A DNA stretch of 64,000 nucleotides from Treponema sp. UBA4873 (lineage in GTDB: Bacteria; Spirochaetota; Spirochaetia; Treponematales; Treponemataceae): positions 231,983 to 295,982 of the forward strand of contig DHDP01000001.1 in NCBI GenBank assembly GCA_002399405.1. The letters are read 5' to 3'. Position 1 is the stretch's first letter. Every line of letters begins with the position of its first letter. Under the pieces are notes generated by a model. That model saw only the letters and a program-made list of their open reading frames with translations. It did not search any database and was not told the DNA's origin. The translations under genes were made by a program, and so were the position numbers. Below, piece after piece: positions 25,710 to 34,219 of this stretch.

Positions 25710-26606
25710 GTGAAAAACTATTTTAGCAGAAAAAACAGAGAAGGATATTATTTTATTCTTCCGTCGCTTATTTTTATGCTGGCGCTTGTCGGTTTTCCGA
25801 TCATCTATAATTTCGTTCTGAGTTTTAACAATACCGATGTTATTACAATCGGTCAGCACAGTGAAAAATTCGTCGGATTGCGGAATTATATCGATCTTTT
25901 CAAAATTCCGACAATGAGGACGAGTATTATAAACACGATCGTCTTTACGGCCGGAAGCATCATATTGCAGTTTGTCATAGGATTTGCACTTGCGCTGTTG
26001 TTCAGTAAGAATTTCAGGCTTGCAAAACCTATTCGAGGCATACTGCTCATCAGCTGGATGGTTCCCGTCACCGTGACGGCGCTGCTTTCAAAATTCATGC
26101 TCAGTTCCGGCGGAGGTATTGTTAATGAAATTCTGCTGAATCTGCATCTTATTTCAAAACCGCTCGATTTTCTTGTGTCGCTTAACATGGCCATGCCGAG
26201 TGTTATCGGCATTAACGTATGGATCGGAATTCCGTTTAATATGATATTGCTCACAACCGGCCTGAGTAATATTCCCGACTCTTACTACGAGGCGGCCGCC
26301 GTCGACGGAGCGAATGCGTTTGTGCGTTTCTTCAGGATAACTCTTCCGCTTATGAAAGCTTCCATGCTGTCGGTAGTCATTCTCGGTGTTATTTATACGT
26401 TTAAAGTTTTCGATCTGGTTTTTGTCAGTACCGGCGGCGGACCGGTCGACGCAACGGAACTGATGTCTACTTATGCGTATCGGCTTTCATTTTCCCAGTA
26501 TTCATTCAGCAAAGGAGCGGCAGTAGCAAACATCCTGTTTTTGATGCTGTTTGCGGTCGGTCTGATATATATAAGGCTTGTAGGAAAAGACGAGGTGATG
26601 GAATGA
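25710..26606 (+). CDS. CUT1 ABC transporter permease (MalF/UgpA-like)
   Basis: A 298-residue inner-membrane permease with six predicted helices. The first follows a basic N-terminus (MKNYFSRKNREGYYFILPSL). The cytoplasmic EAA loop that contacts the ATPase is clear: YYEAAAVDGANAFVRFFRIT at about residues 191-210, before LPLMKASM. The start codon is GTG at 25710, with GGAAGG about ten bases upstream. Its last four bases overlap the start of the second permease (ATGA), so they are translated together. It partners the upstream binding protein; no ATPase gene is in the locus. Confidence 0.92.
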   Translation: MKNYFSRKNREGYYFILPSLIFMLALVGFPIIYNFVLSFNNTDVITIGQHSEKFVGLRNYIDLFKIPTMRTSIINTIVFTAGSIILQFVIGFALALLFSKNFRLAKPIRGILLISWMVPVTVTALLSKFMLSSGGGIVNEILLNLHLISKPLDFLVSLNMAMPSVIGINVWIGIPFNMILLTTGLSNIPDSYYEAAAVDGANAFVRFFRITLPLMKASMLSVVILGVIYTFKVFDLVFVSTGGGPVDATELMSTYAYRLSFSQYSFSKGAAVANILFLMLFAVGLIYIRLVGKDEVME

Positions 26607-27439
26607 ACGAATCAGACAGAAAAAATGAACTGAATCTCAGCATTGTAAGCATTATTATAGCGGCAATCATGCTTTTTCCGATCTACTGGATGATATCCTG
26701 TTCATTCAAGACTGATGCGGATATTTTTGCGAAAGTACCCACGCTGCTGCCGCGGCACTGGACGCTTGACGCATACGTGAGCCAGGTAGCCGGCGGTTCG
26801 AATATTTTCAGATCGTTTCTTAACAGTATTATTATTGCATTATCCGCAATGATACTTTCATGCGTGCTGGCCATACCGGGAGCGTACGGATTGGCACGGT
26901 TTAAAATGAAGGGAAGCAGAGCGTTCATCATGCTGTTTCTTGTTACGCAGATGCTTCCTGCGACGCTCATTCTTACGCCGCTGTATCTTATTTTTAATAA
27001 ACTGAATATGATCGACACGTACTTTGCGCCGATTTTTGCCGATATGACTATCGGTATTCCGTTCGTCATTCTTATTCTCAGGACTTATTTTCTGAGCCTG
27101 CCGAAGGAACTGGAAGATTCCGCGAAGATAGACGGCTGCAGCACGTTCACCTCATTTCTGAAAATCATGTTGCCGATCTCCACTCCGGGCATCATAATGT
27201 GCGCAGTCTTTTCGTTTCTGTTCGCGTGGGGAGACCTTGCGTATTCGCTTACGTTTGTCAGCTCGGAAAATATGCGGTCCATGACGGCGGGAATTTACAA
27301 TTTTATCGGCAAATACGGTATCCGGTGGAACTGCATTATGGCATACGGAACGGTTATAACAATTCCCGTCATCATAATTTTCGTATTTCTGCAGAAGTAT
27401 ATTGTCTCAGGGCTGACAACGGGAGCGGTAAAAGGGTGA
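26603..27439 (+). CDS. CUT1 ABC transporter permease (MalG-like)
   Basis: A 278-residue permease with six helices, the second half of the membrane channel. It has the MalG-type N-terminus (IMLFPIYWMISCSFKTDADI), PGAYGLARFKMKGSRA and an EAA loop LEDSAKIDGCSTFTSFLKIM (~168-187), and it ends VSGLTTGAVKG, a tail common in this subfamily. It overlaps the preceding permease by four bases. The GH31 gene starts 62 bases later. As in many CUT1 systems, the energising ATPase is probably encoded elsewhere and shared. Confidence 0.93.
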   Translation: MNESDRKNELNLSIVSIIIAAIMLFPIYWMISCSFKTDADIFAKVPTLLPRHWTLDAYVSQVAGGSNIFRSFLNSIIIALSAMILSCVLAIPGAYGLARFKMKGSRAFIMLFLVTQMLPATLILTPLYLIFNKLNMIDTYFAPIFADMTIGIPFVILILRTYFLSLPKELEDSAKIDGCSTFTSFLKIMLPISTPGIIMCAVFSFLFAWGDLAYSLTFVSSENMRSMTAGIYNFIGKYGIRWNCIMAYGTVITIPVIIIFVFLQKYIVSGLTTGAVKG

Positions 27440-27501
27440 CGGCCGGTCAATGTAGGAGGAATAGAGCAGCTCCCGCTTGATTTTTGTTTATAGGAGAAAA
27501 T

Positions 27502-29505
27502 ATGTATTCATTTTTCAGAACAGAAGGGAATAGACTCGTCTGGAATTATAACCATGAAACCCTTTGGTTGGAACCATGGGGAAGAGACGGTTTGAGAATC
27601 CGTTCCACCGTTGCCGCGAAAACGGACGAAACGAACTGGGCACTGCTTGCATCGAAAATATCTTCCGCTGTCGTTACGGAGACGGATGGAGGTTCAGCCA
27701 GAATAGTGAACGGAAAAATTGCGGCAGAAGTTACGGCGGAAGGGAAGATTTCGTTTTATAATCAGACAGGTAAATTATTACTTGAAGAATTCGTACGGAA
27801 CCGCAGAAACGTGCTGACCGACTGCAGCGCACTCGAACTTGAGGCGCGGGAATTTAAACCGATCGAAGGGAACAGCTTCCGGATTACGGTCAGGTTTGAA
27901 TCCGATCCTGAAGAGAAGCTGTTCGGAATGGGCCAGTATCAGCAGGAGTTTCTTAACCTGAAAAACTGTTCTCTCGAACTGGCTCAACGGAACTCTCAGG
28001 CGAGCGTACCGTTTCTTGTATCGAGTCTCGGATACGGGTTCCTGTGGAATAATCCTGCTGTGGGAAAAGTCGTATTTGCAAAAAATATAACGGAATGGAC
28101 CGCATTGTCCTCCTCGCAGATCGACTACTGGATAACTGCGGGAGACACTCCTGCCGAAATTGAGCAGCATTATGCAGCCGTAACCGGAACGGTTCCGATG
28201 ATGCCGGAATATGCGATGGGACTGTGGCAGTGCAAACTCCGGTATCAGACCCGGGAAGAACTGCTCACTGTAGCGAGGGAATACAAAAAACGTCATATTC
28301 CGCTTTCCGTTATTGTAATAGACTATTTTCACTGGACAAAGCAGGGCGAATGGAAATTCGATCCGAAATACTGGCCCGATCCCGACGGAATGATAAAAGA
28401 ATTGAAGGAAATGGGAATTGAACTGATGGTATCTGTATGGCCCACTGTCGACAAGACCTGCGAAAATTACGAAGAAATGATGAACAGAGGATATCTTGTC
28501 CGCACGGACCGCGGCATACGTACGACGATGGACTATCTCGGCGATACGGTCTTCTTCGATCCGACGAATCCAATGGCGTCCGAATTCGTATGGAAAAAAA
28601 TAAAGCAGAATTATTACGACCGGGGAATACGGATATTCTGGCTCGACGAAGCGGAACCCGAATATTCTGTGTATGATTATGACCTGTACCGGTATCACCT
28701 TGGAACGGTGCTGCAGGTCGGCAATATATATCCGCTTATGTACGCAAAAACTTTCTTTGACGGAATGAAAGCAAACGGACAGCAGAATATCATCAATCTC
28801 GTACGCTGTGCGTGGGCAGGCAGTCAGCGGTTCGGCGCACTGGTCTGGTCGGGCGATATTTATTCTTCGTTTGAAGTACTCCGGCGTCAGCTCTACGCAG
28901 GTCTTAATATGGGAATGGCCGGCATTCCCTGGTGGACGACCGACATCGGCGGATTCCACGGCGGGAATCCCGACGATCCGGCGTTCCGTGAACTGATAAT
29001 CCGCTGGTTCCAGTTCGGGACATTCTGTCCTGTCCTGCGGATGCACGGAGATCGGGAACCGCATACGGCTCCGCTCGGCACGGAGGGAGGAGGATTATGC
29101 CCGAGCGGAGCCGCGAACGAAATCTGGAGTTACGGTGATGAAGCGTATAATATATTCAGGAAATATATACTCATCAGGGAAGGAATGAAACCGTATCTAA
29201 CAGAATGCATGAAAGACGCACACGAAAAAGGTACACCGATCATGCGGCCGCTGTTTTACGATTTTCCGGAAGACAATATCTGCTGGACGGTTTCCGACGA
29301 ATATATGTTCGGGCCTTCGGTTCTCGTCGCTCCTGTACTGTATGCCGGTATGCGGAAACGAACGGTTTATCTTCCGAAGGACGTCCGCTGGAAAAATCAT
29401 GTCTCCGGAACAGTGTACGACGGCGGGCAAATAATCGAATGCAGTGCTCCGCTCGATACAATACCGATATTCGTAAGAGACGCGAACGGTACTGCTGTAT
29501 TCTGA
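27502..29505 (+). CDS. glycoside hydrolase family 31 (alpha-glucosidase/alpha-xylosidase type)
   Basis: GH31 enzymes hydrolyse terminal alpha-glucosides or alpha-xylosides with retention. The 667-residue protein has an N-terminal beta-sandwich, a TIM barrel starting near residue 235 (MGLWQCKLRYQTREELL) and a C-terminal sandwich. The nucleophile is Asp382 in WLDEAEPE and the acid/base Asp452 in VWSGDI; IPWWTTDIGGFHGG follows. The WLDEAEPE form resembles alpha-xylosidase-like members, but alpha-glucosidase is equally open. There is no signal peptide, so it acts in the cytoplasm on imported oligosaccharides. ATG 27502, after TAGGAGA, is preferred to an upstream in-frame TTG at 27484. Confidence 0.92.
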   Translation: MYSFFRTEGNRLVWNYNHETLWLEPWGRDGLRIRSTVAAKTDETNWALLASKISSAVVTETDGGSARIVNGKIAAEVTAEGKISFYNQTGKLLLEEFVRNRRNVLTDCSALELEAREFKPIEGNSFRITVRFESDPEEKLFGMGQYQQEFLNLKNCSLELAQRNSQASVPFLVSSLGYGFLWNNPAVGKVVFAKNITEWTALSSSQIDYWITAGDTPAEIEQHYAAVTGTVPMMPEYAMGLWQCKLRYQTREELLTVAREYKKRHIPLSVIVIDYFHWTKQGEWKFDPKYWPDPDGMIKELKEMGIELMVSVWPTVDKTCENYEEMMNRGYLVRTDRGIRTTMDYLGDTVFFDPTNPMASEFVWKKIKQNYYDRGIRIFWLDEAEPEYSVYDYDLYRYHLGTVLQVGNIYPLMYAKTFFDGMKANGQQNIINLVRCAWAGSQRFGALVWSGDIYSSFEVLRRQLYAGLNMGMAGIPWWTTDIGGFHGGNPDDPAFRELIIRWFQFGTFCPVLRMHGDREPHTAPLGTEGGGLCPSGAANEIWSYGDEAYNIFRKYILIREGMKPYLTECMKDAHEKGTPIMRPLFYDFPEDNICWTVSDEYMFGPSVLVAPVLYAGMRKRTVYLPKDVRWKNHVSGTVYDGGQIIECSAPLDTIPIFVRDANGTAVF

Positions 29506-29593
29506 CGGAACTGTCAGAATAGCAGAAGAACTGCAGTTTGGAGACCGGAAAAAACTAACGGTTCCAAACCGTCTGTGGTATACTGAAAAAACG

Positions 29594-31411
29594 ATGAACA
29601 GAATTATAAGACATCCCGACTTTCGAAACAGGTATCATTACAGCATCAAAACCGAAATGATATTCATCTATATTATCATTTCGGTTTTCCCGATTCTGAT
29701 TATGCAGAAAGTATTCTACAATTTCAGCCGGTATTATCTGGAACAGAAAATCAACACGCTTGCCAGCAACAATCTTTCGTACATAAAAAACAATATAGAA
29801 TCCGATCTTGAATATTACCGCGAAATACTGTACAGAATCGTTACCGACGATACTATTGTCCAGAATGAAATGAGAGTCAACAACGGAGACGATTTTGAAA
29901 AAGAATCGTGCAGCCTGAAGCTGCGGGATCTGCTGGCCTCCTATGCCGATATTCGCGACGAGATAGCAGACATTACCTTTATTAACAAATCATTCTACAG
30001 TGTATTTTACGATAAAAAAAGTTTAAGTGCAAAAAATTATGTATGGGATTCGTGGACTACTTCGGAAAAAGAACAGGTTTATGAAGCAGTTCACGACAGC
30101 GGACGCGTTATGCTGCTGAATACCAGGCGTTATTATTATAATAATGAGGAAAAGTATCTGTATACTCTCGGCATACGGGCGTGGAATGTGAAGACTGGTG
30201 AAGATCTGGGAATTCTGATGCTGACAATAAATGAAAAACAGCTGCAGGATATCTGCAATATCACGAACGGTAAAAAACAAAATGTCAGAGAGTACTCGTT
30301 TATCGTAGACAGGGAAGGAACCATCGTATCGTTCCGCAACAAAAAGTATATCGGCACTATGCTCGGCAAAACTGCGGCCGGTTACGATATCGATACTATT
30401 CTGCCGGCCGTTCCCCTCAACAAACAGGACGGCGTCATTGTTGACACTGCTGCAATCAGCAATACCGGCTGGTGCATACTGAATCTGATCGATAAAAACA
30501 GCATGTTTTACGAAACGACGATGTTGTGGAAAATCACAATGGGAACGACGCTGCTGATAATCACCGTTTGTATTGTCCTTATTTTCCTGTTCTCAAACAG
30601 ATTTTCCAAATCAGTCAACGGTATAGTAGAGGAAATTCAAAAGGTAAAACAGGGAGATTTCAGCGCGCATATCAAATTGAGAGGCGAGCGTGAATTGATT
30701 TTTATCAGCAGAGAATTCAACGATATGATTCTGAGAATCAATACGCTTATAAGCAACCTGAAGAAACAGAGTGAATATATTTACGAAATTTCAAACAAGC
30801 GGCGGGAAGACGAATTGAACGCGATTGTGGCGCAGATTAATCCGCACTTTCTGTATAATACGCTCGACTGTATAAATTGGATGGCGATCAGACGCGAAAA
30901 TTATGAAGTAAGCGAGATGATCAGCAACCTTGCCCAGATATTAAGATACAGCATCAGAATGCCGAATGAAGAAGTAACCGTTTTCGAAGCAGTCGATTGG
31001 CTCAAAAAATATCTGTATCTGCATGAAGTCAGATTCAATAACTGCTTTAAATCGGAATTCGACGTCGAGGATGAAGTTTTAAACTGCAGGATTTACAAAC
31101 TGCTGCTGCAACCGATTGTGGAAAACGCCGTCATCCACGGTTTTAAAGGATTTGATTCAGGAAGACTGCTGTCCGTCCGTATCGGTATTTTTCAGGGCAG
31201 CTTCATACGTATTATTATAGAAGATAACGGAAACGGCATCCCAAAAGAAAAAGTAGCTCGGCTTCTGTCGGAAAATAAGGGAAACGGAATAGGAATCAGA
31301 AACGTATACGAGCGACTCAAAATATATTATGGGGATAAAGCCGGTATGACGATTTCGAGTGAAGAAAATACGGGGACGAAAGTGACAATCATCATCCCCC
31401 GCAGAAACTAG
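29594..31411 (+). CDS. YesM-type sensor histidine kinase
   Basis: A 605-residue membrane kinase of the LytS/YesM class, usually paired with AraC-type regulators and sugar uptake. It has a helix at about 23-43, an extracytoplasmic region of ~260 residues (dCache-like), a second helix near 311-335, a HAMP segment and the His-kinase domain with the phosphorylated His418 in INPHFLYNTLDCINW. The ATPase half has PIVENAVIHGFKG and NGIGIRNVYERL. No Shine-Dalgarno is seen; TATACT lies 10 bases before the ATG. It is followed after 24 bases by its response regulator. Location points to sensing the sugar handled by the upstream transporter. Confidence 0.93.
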   Translation: MNRIIRHPDFRNRYHYSIKTEMIFIYIIISVFPILIMQKVFYNFSRYYLEQKINTLASNNLSYIKNNIESDLEYYREILYRIVTDDTIVQNEMRVNNGDDFEKESCSLKLRDLLASYADIRDEIADITFINKSFYSVFYDKKSLSAKNYVWDSWTTSEKEQVYEAVHDSGRVMLLNTRRYYYNNEEKYLYTLGIRAWNVKTGEDLGILMLTINEKQLQDICNITNGKKQNVREYSFIVDREGTIVSFRNKKYIGTMLGKTAAGYDIDTILPAVPLNKQDGVIVDTAAISNTGWCILNLIDKNSMFYETTMLWKITMGTTLLIITVCIVLIFLFSNRFSKSVNGIVEEIQKVKQGDFSAHIKLRGERELIFISREFNDMILRINTLISNLKKQSEYIYEISNKRREDELNAIVAQINPHFLYNTLDCINWMAIRRENYEVSEMISNLAQILRYSIRMPNEEVTVFEAVDWLKKYLYLHEVRFNNCFKSEFDVEDEVLNCRIYKLLLQPIVENAVIHGFKGFDSGRLLSVRIGIFQGSFIRIIIEDNGNGIPKEKVARLLSENKGNGIGIRNVYERLKIYYGDKAGMTISSEENTGTKVTIIIPRRN

Positions 31412-31435
31412 GAAGCGGCGAAAAGGGGGCGTTCG

Positions 31436-32971
31436 ATGAAAATTCTGATAGTTGAAGATGAATACAATGCACGTGAAGGACTTGCTGACTTGATAACTAA
31501 AACCAGCCCTGAACATGCAATCTGCGGTAAAGCGGCAAACGGACAGGAAGGATATGAAATGACCGTAAAATACCGTCCGGATCTGGCATTCGTCGACATC
31601 GAACTTCCGAAAATGAGCGGACTCGAAATGATAGAAAAGCTTCGGCGGACTCCTGAAATGAACTCCGGCATGCCTGCTTTTGTTATTCTGAGCGGATATG
31701 CCGAATTCCGGTATGCTCAGCAGGCTATACAATACGGCGTTCAGGATTATTTATTAAAACCGATTTCATATGAAGAATTGAAAGACGTAATCAGGAATCT
31801 TGTAAAGCTCAACGAGTTGAAAGATGCACACAGAGCGGACACCACTATAAAACGCGACATGATTCTTTCCGGTATTCTTCAAAACGATGCTGTGTTTTCC
31901 CGGGAAGCGCTCAGAAATCTTAATGCAACGCTGCTGACCGGAAACAGGTATCTGCTCACTCTATATTATGGGAAAAACGACAACATTGAAGCGCTCACAA
32001 AAGTCGTAGTACAGTTTTGTCAGTATTATGATTTCCATGATTATTATATTTCGATCATGGAAGGCGATAGATTTCTGCCGCTGTTTATTACTACGGACAA
32101 ACCGTTTGCGGAAATAGAAAAAATTCTGAATTACAATCTCATCTATTCTGTTTTTAAATCGGGATTCCACGATTGTACGGTTACACTGATTCAAATCGAA
32201 AATATAAACGAACTTTCCGGTATGAAGGACAGGATAAAAACGCTGAATTCATGGGCATTGTCGATCGGAAACGAAAAGGTTATTACTCCCGGACTTGTGG
32301 AGAGTATACATCCGGACAATTCTGCTTTACCGCGGCAATTCGACATTGAAGCACTCTATGCGATAAAAAATAATGCTGCCGTGGAACTGAAGAAAATCAA
32401 CAGGCAGTTTGTCGATTTTCTTAAAACCCGCCGGTATACGCCGCCCCGGATTATCAGAGCATGTACCGGATATGCGTTTTCAATTCTCGTCTGTTATCAG
32501 GAACTGAACGTCAATGCATACGAACGAATTCAGGATTTTCGCGTATTTGACGCGCTGAAAAACTGTTGTACTGCCGGTGAAATGGTTGACTGTCTGGATT
32601 GTCTTGCAGATATGTATGCAGTCTGCGAAAATGAAAACTGTCGGGAATATTCTCTTACCGTCCGAAAGATAATCAATTATATAGCGGCTTCATACAGCAG
32701 CGACATATCGCTTGAACAGATTGCCGAAAGAACGGGTATTACGCCGGATTATCTGAGTCACCTTTTTACAAAAGAAGTGGGGATCAGTTTTTCGACTTAT
32801 ATAAAAGAATACCGCATCGGTATTGCAAAAAAAATGATGCTCGATTCCAACTGTAAGATCTGCGAAATAGGGAAAAAAACAGGTTACGGAGATCCTAAGT
32901 ATTTCAGTAAGGTCTTCAGGGAAGTGACTGGCCTTTCGCCGCGGGAGTACATCAGGATACGGCATCCGTAA
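31436..32971 (+). CDS. YesN-type response regulator, AraC family DNA-binding domain
   Basis: A 511-residue transcription activator. The receiver domain (1-~125) has acidic residues Glu7-Asp8-Glu9 and the phosphorylated Asp54 in FVDIELPKMSG, with Lys in YLLKPISYEEL. A long middle region follows, and two AraC-type helix-turn-helix motifs lie at the C-terminus (IAERTGITPDYLSHLFTKEV and GYGDPKYFSKVFREVTGLSP). It is cotranscribed with the YesM-type kinase and probably activates the 24.4 kb transport operon. The ATG has a GGGGGC purine stretch upstream. Family assignment is firm; the target promoter is inferred from position. Confidence 0.95.
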   Translation: MKILIVEDEYNAREGLADLITKTSPEHAICGKAANGQEGYEMTVKYRPDLAFVDIELPKMSGLEMIEKLRRTPEMNSGMPAFVILSGYAEFRYAQQAIQYGVQDYLLKPISYEELKDVIRNLVKLNELKDAHRADTTIKRDMILSGILQNDAVFSREALRNLNATLLTGNRYLLTLYYGKNDNIEALTKVVVQFCQYYDFHDYYISIMEGDRFLPLFITTDKPFAEIEKILNYNLIYSVFKSGFHDCTVTLIQIENINELSGMKDRIKTLNSWALSIGNEKVITPGLVESIHPDNSALPRQFDIEALYAIKNNAAVELKKINRQFVDFLKTRRYTPPRIIRACTGYAFSILVCYQELNVNAYERIQDFRVFDALKNCCTAGEMVDCLDCLADMYAVCENENCREYSLTVRKIINYIAASYSSDISLEQIAERTGITPDYLSHLFTKEVGISFSTYIKEYRIGIAKKMMLDSNCKICEIGKKTGYGDPKYFSKVFREVTGLSPREYIRIRHP

Positions 32972-33001
32972 ACGCCGTTTTCACAAACTCTGTTTCAGCA
33001 C

Positions 33002-33030
33002 TGGACAAAACACGCCGGTTTTGATATAGT
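33002..33030 (+). promoter_or_regulatory. tRNA-Cys promoter
   Basis: TGGACA (33002-33007) and TATAGT (33025-33030), 17 apart, end seven bases before the mature 5' end of the tRNA. It is a useful reference for the promoter form used here. Confidence 0.8.
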
Positions 33031-33037
33031 CATAGAC

Positions 33038-33109
33038 GGCGTCGTACCCAAGTGGTAAGGGACGGGTCTGCAAAACCCTCATGCAGCGGTTCAATTCCGC
33101 TCGACGCCT
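33038..33109 (+). tRNA. tRNA-Cys (GCA)
   Basis: The cloverleaf folds: acceptor GGCGTCG (33038-33044) with CGACGCC (33102-33108), D arm CCC/GGG, anticodon loop CTGCAAA giving GCA, T arm AGCGG-TTCAATT-CCGCT and discriminator base T, the usual U73 of cysteine tRNAs. The 3' CCA is not encoded. Pair 27-43 is C-T. It is a single tRNA gene with its own promoter and terminator. Confidence 0.95.
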
Positions 33110-33114
33110 TTTAT

Positions 33115-33145
33115 CCGGAATGTCTTGTGATATTCCGGTTTTTTT
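33115..33145 (+). terminator. terminator of tRNA-Cys
   Basis: CCGGAAT (33115-33121) pairs with ATTCCGG (33132-33138), followed by seven T. It begins six bases after the tRNA. Confidence 0.9.
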
Positions 33146-33188
33146 ATCGGGCCGGTCATGGCGAAGCCGCGGTCCGTTTACATATACT

Positions 33189-33223
33189 GCGGAACGCGCC
33201 TCAGTGCGGTTCCGCTTTTTTTT
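33189..33223 (+). terminator. second terminator downstream of tRNA-Cys
   Basis: GCGGAAC (33189-33195) pairs with GTTCCGC (33209-33215), followed by eight T. It lies 44 bases after the first terminator with no gene seen between, so it may be a back-up terminator or the end of a short RNA. Confidence 0.8.
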
Positions 33224-33240
33224 GCCGCTGTAAGTTTTCA

Positions 33241-33269
33241 TGGACGGTGGATAAAAAAACTGATATAGT
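33241..33269 (+). promoter_or_regulatory. probable trxB promoter (leaderless)
   Basis: TGGACG (33241-33246) and TATAGT (33264-33269), 17 apart, closely match the tRNA-Cys promoter. The -10 box ends eight bases before the trxB ATG, so transcription would start at or next to the start codon. Confidence 0.6.
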
Positions 33270-33277
33270 AATAAATA

Positions 33278-34219
33278 ATGGAAAACGTTTCATGTGATTA
33301 CATCATTGCAGGCGCCGGTGCGGCGGGCCTTGCTTCTGCACAATATGCGGCGCGTTCAGGGTTGCAGACGATTGTGCTCGATCTTTCGGGAGCAGGCGGT
33401 CAGGCGCTTCAGATTGCACAGCTTGAGAATTATCCGGGTGTATATCCGCCGGTAAGCGGAGACGAATTTATAACCGTAATGCAGAAACAGGCTGAATCTT
33501 TCGGTGCAAAAATCGTACAGGCCGCGGTTCTTTCCATAGATAAAATCGGGCAGCTGTTTCGTGTCCGTACAAAACAGACTGATTATACGGCTCCTGCGCT
33601 TCTCATTGCGACGGGAGCGGAACACCGTCCGCTCGACGTTCCGGGCGAAAAGAGATTTACCGGAACGGGAGTCTCATACTGCGCGGTGTGCGACGGCCCG
33701 TTTTTCCGTGATAAGAATATTGTCGTTGTCGGCGGCGGAGATTCTGCCTGTATAGAGGCTCTTTACCTTGCGACATTGTCGGATCATGTGATGCTTCTTC
33801 ACCGGCGTGCGCAGCTGCGTGCCGACAAACCGACCGCCGAGCGGGTGCAGAATAATAAAAATATTACGGTCAGATATAATACAGTCGTAAAAGAAATCCG
33901 CGGTAAAGACCGCGTTGAGTCTGTCGTTATAGAGGATACGGAGACAGGTGCGCGGACTGAGCTGTCTGCTGACGCCGTATTCGTTTTTATAGGCATGAAT
34001 CCGCGGACGGAACTGGTCGACACGCTTCCGAAAGATTCGCTGGGCTGCATCATAACGAACGAAAGAATGGAAACCGGTATTCCGGGAATGTATTGTGCCG
34101 GAGACGTGCGTGCAAAATCATTCCGTCAGATTATTACCGCTGTATCGGACGGCGCAATAGCCGCACACGAGGCGGATATGTATGTAAGAAGTCTTTCCGG
34201 TGCCGGAGACGCAAAGTGA
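33278..34219 (+). CDS. trxB: thioredoxin reductase
   Basis: TrxB passes electrons from NADPH through FAD and a redox disulfide to thioredoxin, keeping cytoplasmic proteins reduced. The 313 residues show the FAD motif GAGAAGLASAQYAA (~11-24), the active-site CAVC at 135-138, the second nucleotide motif VVGGGDSACIEALYLA and the terminal GIPGMYCAGDVR, all as expected for length and order. There is no Shine-Dalgarno; the TATAGT placement suggests a leaderless mRNA. Its stop overlaps the GTG start of nagZ (GTGA), an unusual operon partner. Confidence 0.94.
   Translation: MENVSCDYIIAGAGAAGLASAQYAARSGLQTIVLDLSGAGGQALQIAQLENYPGVYPPVSGDEFITVMQKQAESFGAKIVQAAVLSIDKIGQLFRVRTKQTDYTAPALLIATGAEHRPLDVPGEKRFTGTGVSYCAVCDGPFFRDKNIVVVGGGDSACIEALYLATLSDHVMLLHRRAQLRADKPTAERVQNNKNITVRYNTVVKEIRGKDRVESVVIEDTETGARTELSADAVFVFIGMNPRTELVDTLPKDSLGCIITNERMETGIPGMYCAGDVRAKSFRQIITAVSDGAIAAHEADMYVRSLSGAGDAK

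Noticed and set aside
27778..29064. 428-codon open frame on the minus strand opposite the GH31 gene
   Set aside because: It lies wholly inside a gene with clear family motifs and has no domain of its own; long antisense frames are common in this codon usage.
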